In this document: piece after piece, positions 1 to 5,580 of the stretch | Numbering within the stretch: the first letter of the stretch is position 1 | How the letters are laid out: each line of letters starts with the position of its first letter | Assembly: GCA_938008425.1 (NCBI GenBank) | Contig: CALLKH010000285.1 | Coordinates: forward strand, 1-5,580 | Direction: 5' to 3' | Length of the DNA: 5,580 bases | Source: an uncultured Planctomycetaceae bacterium | GTDB lineage: Bacteria; Planctomycetota; Phycisphaerae; UBA1845; UTPLA1 | The notes under the pieces: generated by a model | Databases searched by the model: none | Told to the model about the DNA's origin: nothing | What the model saw: only the letters and a program-made list of their open reading frames with translations | Made by a program: the position numbers and the translations under genes

Positions 1-1
1 C

Positions 2-1387
2 GTCAGCGATCGCGAAGCGGTGTTTACCCACACGTTTCGAAAGAACCCGTTCAACGGCGGGTTCGCCATCGCCGGCGGACTGGGATACCTCGTCGGCTAC
101 CTGGAGCACTTTCGATTCTCCACCGACGATCTCGATTATCTATCCACCCTCTGCGGCAACGACGGCGAACCCCTCTTCGAGGAGGAGTTTCTCAACACCC
201 TGGGCGACATGCGCATGACGTGCGACATCGACGCGATCCCCGAGGGCACGGCCGTCTTTCCTCACGAGCCGCTTGTGCGCGTCTGCGGGCCGATCATTCA
301 GGGACAGATTCTCGAATCACCCATTCTGAACATCATTAACTTCCAGACGCTGATCGCGACGAAAGCGTCGCGGGTTTGCATGGCCGCCAGGGGCGAGCCC
401 GTGCTCGAGTTCGGCCTGCGTCGCGCCCATGGCATCGACGGAGCGCTGGCCGCCAGCCGCGCCGCCTACATTGGCGGCTGCGCGGGCACGTCGAACGTGC
501 TGGCGGGCCGGCTCTTCGGCATTCCGGTCAAGGGTACCCACGCACACAGCTGGGTCATGACCTTCGACAGCGAAGCCGAAGCGTTTGAAGCGTATGCCGA
601 CGCGATGCCGAACAACTGCGTCTTTCTCGTCGATACCTACGACACACTGGAAGGCGTGCGCAACGCCGTGGCCGTCGGCAAGCGGCTGAGAGATCGCGGC
701 TACGAAATGGCGGGAATCCGGCTGGACTCGGGCGACCTCGCCTACCTGAGCATCGAGGCCCGGAAAATCCTCGACGCGGAGGGCTTTGAAGGAACGGCCA
801 TCGTCGCCAGCAACGACCTCGACGAACGCATCATCGAGAGCCTCAAGGATCAGGGCGCGACGATCGCCGTCTGGGGCGTCGGCACGAAGCTTGTCACCGG
901 CCATGATCAATCGGCGCTCGGCGGCGTTTACAAGATGACCGCGGTTCGAAAGCGATCCGAAGACTGGCGCTACACCCTGAAGCTCTCCGAGCAGACGCTC
1001 AAGATCTCCACGCCCGGCATTCTCCAGGTACGGCGCTACCTCTCCAACGGCGAATTCACGGGCGACGCAGTCTACGACGTGAACACCGATCTCTCCACCG
1101 GATGCACCATTGTCGATCCGCTCGACCTGACCCGGCGCAAGCACATGTCGCCGAAATCCGAGAGCGTGGATCTGCTCGAACCGGTGTTTCGCGGCGGCGA
1201 GCGCATTTACGTCACGCCGACGCTCGAAGAATCTCGCCGTCGAACGAAAGAACAGCTCGATTCGCTTCATCCGGGCATCAAGCGATTCACGCACCCGCAC
1301 GAGTATCCCGTCGGACTCGAAAAGAGCCTGCATGAACTCAAGACACGTTTGATCCTGGAAGCGCGCAATCAGAAGCACGCGTCATGA
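2..1387 (+). CDS. pncB: Nicotinate phosphoribosyltransferase, 5'-truncated by window edge
   Basis: This enzyme joins nicotinate to PRPP, with ATP hydrolysis, to make nicotinate mononucleotide in the cytoplasm; it is the entry step of the deamidating NAD salvage (Preiss-Handler) route. The frame is open from base 2. The first start-like codon, GTG at 20, lies inside a conserved N-terminal segment (DREAVFTHTFRKNPF), so the real start is upstream and perhaps 20-30 residues are missing. Counting from the GTG as residue 1, the family motifs are: the FGLRRAHG segment near 132-139; GTHAHSW at 172-178, whose second His (176) matches the phosphorylated catalytic His; IRLDSGDLA at 233-241, a phosphate/PRPP-site motif; and GVGTKLVTG at 286-294. 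The C-terminus, with the PHEYPVGL motif, is complete. The form resembles the longer (about 480-residue) PncB subfamily rather than the shorter E. coli type. The stop overlaps the next start as ATGA, implying translational coupling. The function is near certain. Confidence 0.95.
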   Translation, partial: VSDREAVFTHTFRKNPFNGGFAIAGGLGYLVGYLEHFRFSTDDLDYLSTLCGNDGEPLFEEEFLNTLGDMRMTCDIDAIPEGTAVFPHEPLVRVCGPIIQGQILESPILNIINFQTLIATKASRVCMAARGEPVLEFGLRRAHGIDGALAASRAAYIGGCAGTSNVLAGRLFGIPVKGTHAHSWVMTFDSEAEAFEAYADAMPNNCVFLVDTYDTLEGVRNAVAVGKRLRDRGYEMAGIRLDSGDLAYLSIEARKILDAEGFEGTAIVASNDLDERIIESLKDQGATIAVWGVGTKLVTGHDQSALGGVYKMTAVRKRSEDWRYTLKLSEQTLKISTPGILQVRRYLSNGEFTGDAVYDVNTDLSTGCTIVDPLDLTRRKHMSPKSESVDLLEPVFRGGERIYVTPTLEESRRRTKEQLDSLHPGIKRFTHPHEYPVGLEKSLHELKTRLILEARNQKHAS

Positions 1388-2082
1388 ACAAGAAGCCGTT
1401 CTGTTATGAGTATCCCAGGCCCGCAGTCACGGTCGACTGCGTCGTCTTCGGTCTCGACGCGAGCCGGTTGAAGGTCCTGCTGATCCGCCGCGATCGCGAG
1501 CCCTTCGAGGGGCGCTGGGCGCTGCCGGGCGGATTCGTCGACATGGATGAACCGCTCGAGGCGGCCGCCCTTCGCGAGCTTCGCGAAGAGACGGGGGTCG
1601 GCGATCTGTTTCTCGAGCAGCTCTACTCGTTCGGCGAACCCGACCGCGACCCGCGCGGCCGCGTCATCTCGGTCGCCTATTACGCCCTTGTGAATCGCTC
1701 CGATCATCGCGCCGAAGCAGCGGACGACGCCCGCGAGGCGCAGTGGATCGATGTGAACGCTCTCCCCCCGCTGGCATTCGATCATGCGAAAGTCATCGAC
1801 GTGGCGCTCTCCCGGCTGCGGGCCAAGGTGCGTTACCAGCCGATCGGCTTCGAGCTCCTGCCGGGCAAATTCACGCTGTCGCAGTTGCAGTCGCTCTACG
1901 AGACGATTCTCGGGCAATCTCTCGACAAGCGTAATTTTCGCCGAAAGATTCTCGCGATGAGCCTCCTGACGCCGCTGCCGGAAACGCAGCGGGATGTGGC
2001 CCATCGCGCCGCCCGTCTCTACCGCTTTGATCGCAGGCGGTACCGTCAGCTCGTCAAGGCCGGATTCAACTTCGAAGTGTGA
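1384..2082 (+). CDS. nrtR: NrtR-type Nudix/winged-helix regulator of NAD metabolism
   Basis: The 232-residue product has two parts. An N-terminal Nudix domain spans about residues 12-145, and a C-terminal winged-helix DNA-binding region about 150-232 contains FTLSQLQSLYETILG (163-177) and LDKRNFRRKIL (180-190), which are typical of NrtR regulators. Characterised NrtR proteins repress NAD synthesis and salvage genes and release DNA when ADP-ribose or a related compound binds the Nudix domain. Here the Nudix box is complete: G50, E56, R64-E65, E68-E69 and G71 fit GX5EX7REUXEEXGU, so hydrolysis of a nucleoside diphosphate such as ADP-ribose is also possible. The ATG overlaps the pncB stop (ATGA) with no clear Shine-Dalgarno sequence, so translation is probably coupled. 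Its place between pncB and pncA supports an NAD-regulatory role. The alternative is a plain Nudix hydrolase, but the C-terminal region argues against this. The gene symbol rests on family resemblance and context. Confidence 0.87.
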   Translation: MNKKPFCYEYPRPAVTVDCVVFGLDASRLKVLLIRRDREPFEGRWALPGGFVDMDEPLEAAALRELREETGVGDLFLEQLYSFGEPDRDPRGRVISVAYYALVNRSDHRAEAADDAREAQWIDVNALPPLAFDHAKVIDVALSRLRAKVRYQPIGFELLPGKFTLSQLQSLYETILGQSLDKRNFRRKILAMSLLTPLPETQRDVAHRAARLYRFDRRRYRQLVKAGFNFEV

Positions 2083-2089
2083 AAGGAGG
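2083..2089 (+). promoter_or_regulatory. Strong Shine-Dalgarno site for pncA
   Basis: AAGGAGG begins one base after the nrtR stop and ends 5 nt before the pncA ATG. It is a long match to the 16S rRNA 3' end and is the strongest ribosome-binding site in the window. It fixes the pncA start and suggests that pncA is initiated independently, unlike nrtR, which overlaps pncB. Confidence 0.85.
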
Positions 2090-2094
2090 ATCCG

Positions 2095-2727
2095 ATGGAC
2101 GCGATCATTCTGGTTGATCTTCAGTACGACTTCATGCCCGGCGGGGCGCTGGCCGTCCCCGAGGGCGACGCCGTTGTTCCGATCGCCAACCGTCTGATAA
2201 AGCAATTTGAGACCGTAATCGCGACACAAGACTGGCACCCGCCGGAACACGTCAGCTTTGCATCCAACCACGCTGATCGCCGGCCCGGCGAAATTATCAC
2301 GGTCGACGGCCGTGACCAAATCCTCTGGCCGGTCCACTGCGTCCAGGGTTCGCCGGGCGCGAACCTGCATCGCGAACTCGACACCGCGCGAATCACGAAG
2401 ATCATCCAGAAGGGAACGAACCCCCGAATCGACAGTTACAGTGGATTCTTCGACAACGCCCGCGCCCAGTCGACGGACCTCAACGACGAACTGAAGTCCC
2501 GGGGGATTCGACGGATCATCGTGCTCGGGCTCGCGACCGACTACTGCGTGAAATTCACCGTGCTCGACGCCCTCTCGCTCGGATACGAAGCGACGCTCGT
2601 GCTCGACGGCTGCCGCGGCGTGGAACTGCGCGAGGGCGATATCCGGCACGCCGTCGCCGACATGGAGTCCGCGGGCGCGCGGATCTCAAATAGTGCGGAG
2701 TTGATTCAGGAATTCGCCGGACGATAG
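2095..2727 (+). CDS. pncA: Nicotinamidase (nicotinamide deamidase)
   Basis: This cytoplasmic enzyme hydrolyses nicotinamide to nicotinate and ammonia, supplying the substrate of the phosphoribosyltransferase encoded upstream. The 210-residue length is usual for bacterial PncA of the isochorismatase-like hydrolase fold. The catalytic triad is visible as D8 (in ILVDLQYDF), K106 (in KGTN) and C151 (in GLATDYCV), with the cis-peptide neighbourhood just before the Cys. Metal ligands are present as D46 and H48 (TQDWHPPEH) and H81 (WPVHCVQGS). The start is fixed by AAGGAGG 5 nt upstream. The gene lies 12 nt after the NrtR-like gene and is the last gene of the operon before the convergent intergenic region. 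All key residues are intact, so an active enzyme is expected. Related isochorismatase-like hydrolases use other substrates, but the DWH...H metal motif and the operon partner make nicotinamidase much the best call. Confidence 0.95.
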   Translation: MDAIILVDLQYDFMPGGALAVPEGDAVVPIANRLIKQFETVIATQDWHPPEHVSFASNHADRRPGEIITVDGRDQILWPVHCVQGSPGANLHRELDTARITKIIQKGTNPRIDSYSGFFDNARAQSTDLNDELKSRGIRRIIVLGLATDYCVKFTVLDALSLGYEATLVLDGCRGVELREGDIRHAVADMESAGARISNSAELIQEFAGR

Positions 2728-2779
2728 GGTCGAACGGCGCTGTTGAGGCATATCACGATGAAATGCGGCGCCGCTTTCT

Positions 2780-2801
2780 CCGTCGCCCTTTCGGGCGGCG
2801 G
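2780..2801. other. Short GC-rich hairpin downstream of pncA
   Basis: A 9-bp inverted repeat (2780-2788 with 2793-2801, one G-U type pair) closes a TTTC tetraloop 52 nt after the pncA stop. No T-run follows on either strand, so it does not look like a classical intrinsic terminator. It could protect the mRNA 3' end or pause polymerase, or it may be a chance structure in GC-rich DNA. Confidence 0.45.
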
Positions 2802-2864
2802 ATAAACGTGATCGGCGCACCGGCTGTTGTGTTCGGTCGAGTAAACCAGGCGTCACGAACGAGA

Positions 2865-2898
2865 AACGCCCCGAGCGCCGTGCGGCGATCGGGGCGTT
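2865..2898. terminator. Probable bidirectional terminator hairpin between convergent operons
   Basis: AACGCCCCGA (2865-2874) and TCGGGGCGTT (2889-2898) are perfect reverse complements that form a 10-bp stem. The 14-nt interior can itself pair (GCC with GGC around a small loop), extending the hairpin. The + strand continues with CCCGTTTC and the - strand with TTCTCGTTC, so U-tracts are weak on both sides. Its position between two convergent operons fits shared transcription termination, most likely for pncA readthrough and as a backup for the minus-strand operon. Confidence 0.7.
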
Positions 2899-2961
2899 CC
2901 CGTTTCATCCGATCGAAGTGAGTGATCGAACAAAAGGATTGGGGGAGTGGGGCCTGTCAAA

Positions 2962-2992
2962 TCGTCGGCGGCACATGTTTCACCGCCGACGA
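2962..2992 (-). terminator. Probable terminator hairpin of the PDZ-protein gene
   Basis: TCGTCGGCGG (2962-2971) pairs perfectly with CCGCCGACGA (2983-2992) around an 11-nt loop. On the minus strand the hairpin starts 27 nt after the TGA stop of the PDZ-protein gene and is followed by only a short T stretch (TTTG). The stem strength and location support a 3'-end or termination role, while the poor U-tract leaves the mechanism open. Confidence 0.6.
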
Positions 2993-3019
2993 ATTCATGT
3001 CTGAAATCTCATTGCACCA

Positions 3020-4342
3020 TCACTGACCGCGGACGGCCTGGTACTTCTCATACAGGTCCGGCCGTGCCGTCTTCATCGCGTCGATGCTGCTGAACCGCTC
3101 GACCAGTTCGGTGCCCTCACTGCGCGAAGTCACGCGAACCGATCCGTCGGCATCCACCTCGAAACTCGTCGTTGCCGTGCGTTCGATTGTCACCGCATCG
3201 CCGCCTTGCGGCGCCGTGCGAATCTTGAACTTCTGATGGAACTGATCGGCCTGCTTGCGAGCCTCCTCCGCCTGCTTTCGCGCCTTCTCGACGGTCTCTC
3301 GAAGCTCCGCGTCATCCATGTCAAACTTGAATCCGTTGGCATCGGGATCAAACATGAACGCGCCATGGGGCTTCGTCATGAACTTGAAGACGTTCTGCCC
3401 GCCGACGCCGCTCTTGAACATCTTGTAGGCCTCGGGATCGCCCGCCTCGAACGCCGCCTCATCGTCGAAGGTCTCGACCTTCGTCGTCTTGTCGGCGCCG
3501 TCGCGCTCCTTGCGGGTCACGGTGATCTTTCCCGACTCGTCCTTCTCGATTCGAACCTCGTTGCCGCGATCGATGTGAACCTGCATCTGGTTCATATGAT
3601 CGGGCGCCGCGCCGTGCCAGAAGAGCTGGAGATCATCCGGACCCATCTTCGGCATCTTGCTGAACAGGTCGTGCATGTCGCCCAGGTTGTGCAGGTCCTT
3701 GAAGAGCCAGTTGCCCTGGGCATCCTTCTCGAACATGCCGCCGCGCTGGAAGAACTGCCCGCCGGCCAGCGGCTCTTCTTCAACTTCATACTTGTACTTG
3801 AGCGACTGCCAGTTTTCAGGCCGAGTTCCCACCACCATTCTCAAATTCATCGGCGCGCCGCCGCGAATGACCGAAAACTGGTGCGTCTCGTTCGGCGCGA
3901 ATCCGCGAACCATGTCGAGAAACTCGCCCATGTCGCCCGATACCGCGTTGCCGTCGATGCTGGTGATCACGTCATACTGCTGCATGCCCGAAACGTCGGC
4001 CGGCGAACCCGTCGCGACGTTCAGCACCATCTGGCTCGCCCCCGCGTCCAGCTTCAGGTGCGACGCCAGCGGCCTTGGCACCGGGCCGAACTGAACGCCG
4101 AGCCACGGACCGCCCGCCTCGATGTTCCGTGCCGCGGGTTCGGCATCGTCGGCCTCGGCGTCAGGGTTGGCCGTCTTGCTCAGTACCATGACGCGCGGCT
4201 TCGCCTGGACGTCCTGGCCTGGCTTCAGCTTGACGATCACGGGCTTCTGCCCCGAATCACCGTCCACCGGCGCCGCCGAAACGCCCGCCAGTCCAACGGC
4301 CACACTGGCCAACATCGCCGCCATCAAATGCCTGGGGAACAT
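3020..4342 (-). CDS. Exported PDZ-domain protein with duplicated C-terminal motif
   Basis: The 440-residue product is probably periplasmic. Residues 1-24 form a signal peptide: a basic start (MFPRH), a hydrophobic stretch and a VSAA cleavage region. No lipobox is seen. After a linker comes one PDZ domain (about 76-174), opening with GGPWLGVQFGPV and containing GSPADVSGMQQYDVITSIDG, the usual peptide-groove and GxxxxDxI-type features of HtrA/DegP-like PDZ domains. No protease domain accompanies it. The middle (about 190-260) is rich in Met, His and Asp. A short charged helix (about 343-372, KARKQAEEARKQA) may be coiled coil. Two similar segments, about 262-311 and 392-438, share a D-x-x-G-[KS]-[IV]-x-V-T strand followed by a P-[ED]-[AL]-Y-x-[KM] tail. 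The start chosen at 4342 has AGGAG 8 nt upstream and begins the signal peptide directly; an in-frame ATG at 4408 would add 22 residues before it. The gene follows the anti-sigma gene by 75 nt and may share its operon. The PDZ call is firm, but the biological role is unknown: sensor, chaperone-like adaptor, or anti-sigma partner. Confidence 0.8.
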   Translation of the reverse strand: MFPRHLMAAMLASVAVGLAGVSAAPVDGDSGQKPVIVKLKPGQDVQAKPRVMVLSKTANPDAEADDAEPAARNIEAGGPWLGVQFGPVPRPLASHLKLDAGASQMVLNVATGSPADVSGMQQYDVITSIDGNAVSGDMGEFLDMVRGFAPNETHQFSVIRGGAPMNLRMVVGTRPENWQSLKYKYEVEEEPLAGGQFFQRGGMFEKDAQGNWLFKDLHNLGDMHDLFSKMPKMGPDDLQLFWHGAAPDHMNQMQVHIDRGNEVRIEKDESGKITVTRKERDGADKTTKVETFDDEAAFEAGDPEAYKMFKSGVGGQNVFKFMTKPHGAFMFDPDANGFKFDMDDAELRETVEKARKQAEEARKQADQFHQKFKIRTAPQGGDAVTIERTATTSFEVDADGSVRVTSRSEGTELVERFSSIDAMKTARPDLYEKYQAVRGQ

Positions 4343-4350
4343 ATCGAATT

Positions 4351-4355
4351 CTCCT
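4351..4355 (-). promoter_or_regulatory. Shine-Dalgarno site that decides the PDZ-protein start
   Basis: On the minus strand, AGGAG (within ACAGGAGAATTC) lies 8 nt before the ATG at 4342. The alternative upstream ATG at 4408 has only a weak AGG element and would place 22 polar residues ahead of the signal peptide. The site therefore favours the shorter protein. Confidence 0.75.
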
Positions 4356-4417
4356 GTCTTCAGCTGTCGTGCAGACGGCGGAAATCGTCCCACCGCGTTC
4401 GCACGCATCGTTTCTGC

Positions 4418-5011
4418 CTAAAAATCGCCCGACACCGGTACGCGCTGGGTCGCCTCGGTCTGTCGTTCGATCACGTAGATTACGTTCGGGTTCGAACCAC
4501 GAATTCCGATCACGTCTCGATACACATTCCCCCACCGCTCACGCGGCTGATGATCCACATCACGATAATCCACCATCGCCGGTGCGATTCCGGCGGGCTC
4601 CGAAGTCGACCGGGAAGGCCGATCATTGATCGCGATCGGCCGTTCAGTCGGCGCCGGCGCATTCAAAACCGAAATCGCCACCACCGCGGCGGCCGTCAGA
4701 ATCGCCCCCGCCGCTCCGACGAACCACGGCCGAAGGCGCTGCCGAAAGGGAATCACCATCGCGTGCGCCGCGGCCTCCCGCTGAATCGACGCCGCCGCCA
4801 GGTCGCGTCGCATGGCCGACTCCGCGAGGGCGTCGGTCCGCTCGTACTCGCTCAACAGTGCCATCGCCGCGGGACTATCCGCCAGAAGCTGATCCAGCCG
4901 GGCCCGCTCGGCGACGGTGATTTCACCATCGAGGCTTCGGCAGATCAGCCGCTCCGCCTCTTCGCTCACGCCATACGGAATGTTGTCTTCTGCGCTGTTC
5001 ATCATCTTCAC
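4418..5011 (-). CDS. Probable single-pass membrane anti-sigma factor
   Basis: The product is about 197 residues. A cytoplasmic N-terminal part (1-94) includes a helical, acidic segment (about 18-65, with LICRSLDGEIT and ARLDQLLADSPAA) of the kind seen in anti-sigma N-termini. One transmembrane helix follows at about 95-117 (WFVGAAGAILTAAAVVAIS). The remaining roughly 80 residues are Pro/Arg-rich and then end in an NVYRDVIGIRG...VIYVIERQ segment, expected outside the cytoplasmic membrane. No HxxxCxxC zinc anti-sigma motif is present; the N-terminal half has a single Cys. The GTG at 5011 overlaps the sigma-factor TGA (GTGA), giving translational coupling; in-frame ATGs at 5005 and 5002 are equally possible starts. 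Location directly behind an ECF sigma gene and the single-helix topology are the main reasons for the call. The expected job is to hold the sigma factor at the membrane until an envelope signal releases it. The sequence itself is not diagnostic of a named family. Confidence 0.72.
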   Translation of the reverse strand: MKMMNSAEDNIPYGVSEEAERLICRSLDGEITVAERARLDQLLADSPAAMALLSEYERTDALAESAMRRDLAAASIQREAAAHAMVIPFRQRLRPWFVGAAGAILTAAAVVAISVLNAPAPTERPIAINDRPSRSTSEPAGIAPAMVDYRDVDHQPRERWGNVYRDVIGIRGSNPNVIYVIERQTEATQRVPVSGDF

Positions 5012-5580
5012 CGCTCTACCGAGGTCCGGGCGTCGTTTAGCGCCGACCGCAACAACCGCCTCGCCCGAACCAGCCGGGTCTCCACCGTATCCACCGGGAG
5101 GCTCATGGCCTCCGCGATCTGTGCGTAGCTCCAGTCCTCCAGGTGCCGCAGGACAAAGGGCTCGCGATAGATCTCCGGGAGTCCGTGAACCACCTCCAGC
5201 ACCCGCCGGTACTCCTCATCGCCGATGAGCGATCGCACCGGATCGTCAGGCCGATTCGACGGCGGGTCGTCCTCCGCCATCCCCGTTCGCCGCTTGCGCT
5301 CACGGGCCTGCTTGAGCCCGGCGTCGATCGCGGCGTTTCGGGCGAGCCGAAAGAGCCAGGGCCGCCAGCGGTTCACGTCGGCGATCGTGTCGAGACTCTG
5401 GCACACCGTCGCCCAGACGTGCTGGGCGACGTCGTCAACCAGGTGCGACCGTCCAAGCGCCGCATACACGACGTGGCGCACCCAGCCTTCGTGACGGCGT
5501 ACAAACGCATCCAAGGCGCTTCGATCACCCCGACGGGCAGCCGCGATCAAATCGCAATCGCTTGTGTCTTCGCTGACGAC
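5008..5580 (-). CDS. ECF-type RNA polymerase sigma factor, 5'-truncated by window edge
   Basis: This is a group 4 (ECF) sigma-70 family protein that directs RNA polymerase to a special promoter set. The frame is open to base 5580; the first start-like codon inside the window is TTG at 5550, but ten more coding-like codons precede it (SEDTSDCDL just before IAAARRGD), so the true start probably lies just outside. Counting from the TTG, region 2 spans about 11-83 (ALDAFVRRHEGWV, then DDVAQHVWATVCQSL and WRPWLFRLARNAAID, the core and -10 recognition helices). A variable linker at 84-107 follows, then region 4 at about 109-170 with the helix-turn-helix SYAQIAEAMSLPVDTVETRLVRARRLL. No sigma region 3 is present and no C-terminal extension follows, so it is a minimal ECF. 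Its stop overlaps the start of the probable anti-sigma gene. ECF genes often activate their own operon, but the promoter is outside the window, so this cannot be checked here. Confidence 0.92.
   Translation of the reverse strand, partial: VVSEDTSDCDLIAAARRGDRSALDAFVRRHEGWVRHVVYAALGRSHLVDDVAQHVWATVCQSLDTIADVNRWRPWLFRLARNAAIDAGLKQARERKRRTGMAEDDPPSNRPDDPVRSLIGDEEYRRVLEVVHGLPEIYREPFVLRHLEDWSYAQIAEAMSLPVDTVETRLVRARRLLRSALNDARTSVER

Noticed and set aside
317..1378. A 353-codon open frame on the - strand, antisense to pncB
   Set aside because: The + strand frame carries all the phosphoribosyltransferase motifs. The antisense product has shadow-like composition and no family resemblance.
1369..2649. 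A 426-codon open frame on the - strand, antisense to the nrtR-like gene and pncA
   Set aside because: It covers genes with intact catalytic motifs on the other strand, and its product shows no recognisable domain or credible start context, so it is a coding shadow.
2758..2805. A 15-residue mini-ORF (MKCGAAFSVALSGGG) after pncA
   Set aside because: It has only a weak upstream purine stretch and overlaps the 2780-2801 hairpin. Such short frames arise often by chance and nothing else supports translation.
2911..2930. Direct repeat GATCGAA (2911-2917 and 2924-2930)
   Set aside because: Two 7-mers six bases apart are within chance expectation in DNA where GATCG-like words are frequent, and no gene start lies nearby for an operator to control.
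2937..2953. G-rich stretch (GGATTGGGGGAGTGGGG) that might form a G-quadruplex
   Set aside because: Only two long G-runs are present, so at best a weak two-layer structure is possible, and no regulatory context supports it.
3206..5128. A 640-codon open frame on the + strand, antisense to the PDZ, anti-sigma and sigma genes
   Set aside because: It runs opposite three well-supported genes and across their junctions. Its product is rich in Arg, His and Leu with no recognisable domain. Long antisense open frames are common in GC-rich DNA with strong third-position bias.
1..5580. CGTCAGCGA at the left edge and its inverted copy at the right edge (about 5570-5578)
   Set aside because: Both copies sit inside unrelated coding frames at arbitrary window boundaries. 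A 9-base match does not indicate terminal inverted repeats, and no transposase is present.

Overview
The window looks like chromosomal DNA from a GC-rich, Gram-negative-type bacterium. The style of the ECF sigma factor, the membrane anti-sigma protein without an obvious zinc motif, and the secreted PDZ protein with an acidic repeat-like tail all recall Planctomycetota or a related deep lineage. This placement is an inference from protein style, not from any marker gene. No mobile element, CRISPR array, tRNA or rRNA was recognised.

Left half, + strand (2-2727): a compact NAD-salvage operon. A nicotinate phosphoribosyltransferase gene (pncB type, 5' end cut off by the window edge) overlaps by 4 nt (ATGA) a gene for a Nudix plus winged-helix protein of the NrtR type. 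After 12 nt containing a strong Shine-Dalgarno sequence comes a nicotinamidase gene (pncA). PncA converts nicotinamide to nicotinate and PncB converts nicotinate to nicotinate mononucleotide, so the two enzymes form consecutive steps of the deamidating salvage route. The NrtR-like protein between them is the likely sensor and repressor, with ADP-ribose or a related NAD metabolite as the probable signal. The operon promoter and any operator lie upstream of the window.

Middle (2728-3019): a 292-nt convergent intergenic region with no convincing gene. It holds three hairpins: one at 2780-2801, a strong 10-bp stem at 2865-2898 that could terminate from either side, and one at 2962-2992 just after the stop of the minus-strand gene.

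Right half, - strand (5580 down to 3020): an ECF sigma factor gene (5' end cut off at the window edge) overlaps by 4 nt (GTGA) a gene for a single-pass membrane protein that is probably its anti-sigma factor. About 75 nt further on is a gene for an exported PDZ-domain protein. This reads as an envelope-sensing signalling module: cytoplasmic sigma factor, membrane anti-sigma, and a periplasmic PDZ protein that may be the sensor, an accessory factor or a target. The PDZ protein also contains what looks like a duplicated C-terminal motif, and this is the least familiar feature in the window.

The NAD operon is well understood as a pathway. The sigma/anti-sigma/PDZ set is plausible as a system, but its stimulus and targets cannot be read from this sequence.
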